Shown here: positions 15,488 through 16,035 of the stretch, piece after piece
How the letters are laid out: each line of letters opens with the position of its first letter
Position numbering within the stretch: the stretch's first letter is position 1
Assembly: GCA_964468005.1 (NCBI GenBank)
Contig: CAYXUT010000056.1
Location: forward strand, 1-16,035
DNA length: 16,035 bases
Direction of reading: 5' to 3'
Source of the DNA: TMED8 sp964468005
GTDB taxonomy: Bacteria; Pseudomonadota; Alphaproteobacteria; Rhodospirillales; Casp-alpha2
Notes under the pieces: model-generated
The model's input: the letters and a program-made list of their open reading frames with translations, nothing else
The model's database searches: none
Told to the model about the DNA's origin: nothing
Made by a program: the position numbers and the translations under genes

Positions 15488-16035
15488 ATCTATCCTCTAT
15501 CAAAAGCGAAGCACACAGACGCAGGCACCTACATATCGATCGACAACGTTTAAAGCAGTCTATTTAGGTCTCGTAGATAGGGAGCGTGTGTTTCTTAGAA
15601 GCTTCTCCAAAGTTACGGGGGCAAAAGCTAGTGTCACATGCATTTGTACCCGTTACGAGTAATATGACATCTAGAAAACCAAGAGCACGTAGTCGGAATC
15701 ACCCTACACGGTCGGGGTCTGCTCCTTGTTGTAACGGCGGCCTGGTAATTCCAACGGTGCCGAGGCCGAAGCTATTGCAAGCCCTTGGGTCGATCTTCGA
15801 TCAGGGGAACGCCGACCCCATTGCTGGTAAGTAAGACGGCGTCAACGATGCGCTTGACGCTTGCCGTCACCGCAGACGGAGGCCAGTGCGGCACGTATAG
15901 TCATCACCGGTTCTCTCTCCGTTTCACCCACATTACCAGGTCAGTGCTGTCCGGATACACCCAGGTCCCACATGACTTAAAACAATCCCTCGATGTCGCC
16001 GTTTTTGTTGAGGTGGATAGCGTTTGCCGAAGGCA
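15488..16035. other. Right-hand region without a supportable gene
   Basis: About 550 bases upstream of the aminotransferase. It must hold that gene's promoter (minus strand), but no clear -35/-10 pair stands out. A 40-codon minus-strand stretch (15894-15772, GTG start, VPHWPPSAVT opening) and an open minus frame entering from the right edge and ending at a TAA (15977-15979, ending NKNGDIEGLF) read like protein ends. Both are too short to assign; either could be the 3' end or a remnant of a neighbouring gene. Confidence 0.4.

Noticed and set aside
15772..15894. Minus-strand 40-codon frame from a GTG, opening VPHWPPSAVT
   Set aside because: Faintly like the tail of a LysR-type regulator, but short, without a ribosome site, and with stops just upstream in the same frame.
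15977..16035. Open minus frame entering from the right edge, ending NKNGDIEGLF
   Set aside because: Only 18 codons are visible; it could be the end of a real gene, but nothing supports a family.
1..16035. CRISPR arrays, tRNA/rRNA genes, insertion sequences
   Set aside because: No regularly spaced repeats, no cloverleaf or CCA end, and no transposase motif with flanking inverted repeats were seen on either strand.

Overview
The window is a compact, moderately GC-rich bacterial segment. It has short intergenic gaps, operon-like gene spacing and tripartite tricarboxylate transporter (TTT) genes. This fits a heterotrophic alphaproteobacterium (Rhodospirillales-like) or a related proteobacterium; that placement is inferred from protein style, as no marker gene is present.

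Layout. At the left edge (1-259, minus) is the C-terminal part of a TauD/TfdA-type 2-oxoglutarate dioxygenase that has lost its N-terminal half, followed by about 300 bases without a gene that hold a perfect 22-bp palindrome. From 7280 down to 556 runs a seven-gene minus-strand operon: TTT binding protein, small permease, large permease, two subunits of a split thiamine-diphosphate 2-oxoacid decarboxylase (sulfopyruvate/phosphonopyruvate decarboxylase type), an aldehyde dehydrogenase and a short-chain dehydrogenase. A palindrome-rich divergent region (7281-7435) separates it from a plus-strand operon: two tandem gamma-glutamyltransferase-like Ntn hydrolases (7436-9031, 9040-10857) and an alpha/beta hydrolase (10962-11849). 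The hydrolase converges on a minus-strand gentisate-dioxygenase-like bicupin (11846-12790), and their stop codons overlap. Further right a class III aminotransferase (14108-15487) and a TesB-type acyl-CoA thioesterase (13192-14052) form a minus-strand pair. The last 550 bases hold no gene I can support.

How the genes may work together (inference): the transporter imports an organic acid or acid amide; the two cytoplasmic GGT-like amidohydrolases and the alpha/beta hydrolase cleave amide or ester bonds; the thiamine enzyme decarboxylates a 2-oxoacid to an aldehyde; the aldehyde dehydrogenase oxidises it and the SDR may interconvert carbonyl and alcohol. Both GGT-like proteins keep the nucleophilic threonine but lack residues that hold the glutamyl group in true GGTs, so the substrate is probably not a gamma-glutamyl compound. 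The bicupin, thioesterase and aminotransferase could belong to the same or a neighbouring pathway. The substrate is unknown; this transporter + decarboxylase + GGT-like divergon is the strongest candidate here for an undescribed catabolic system.
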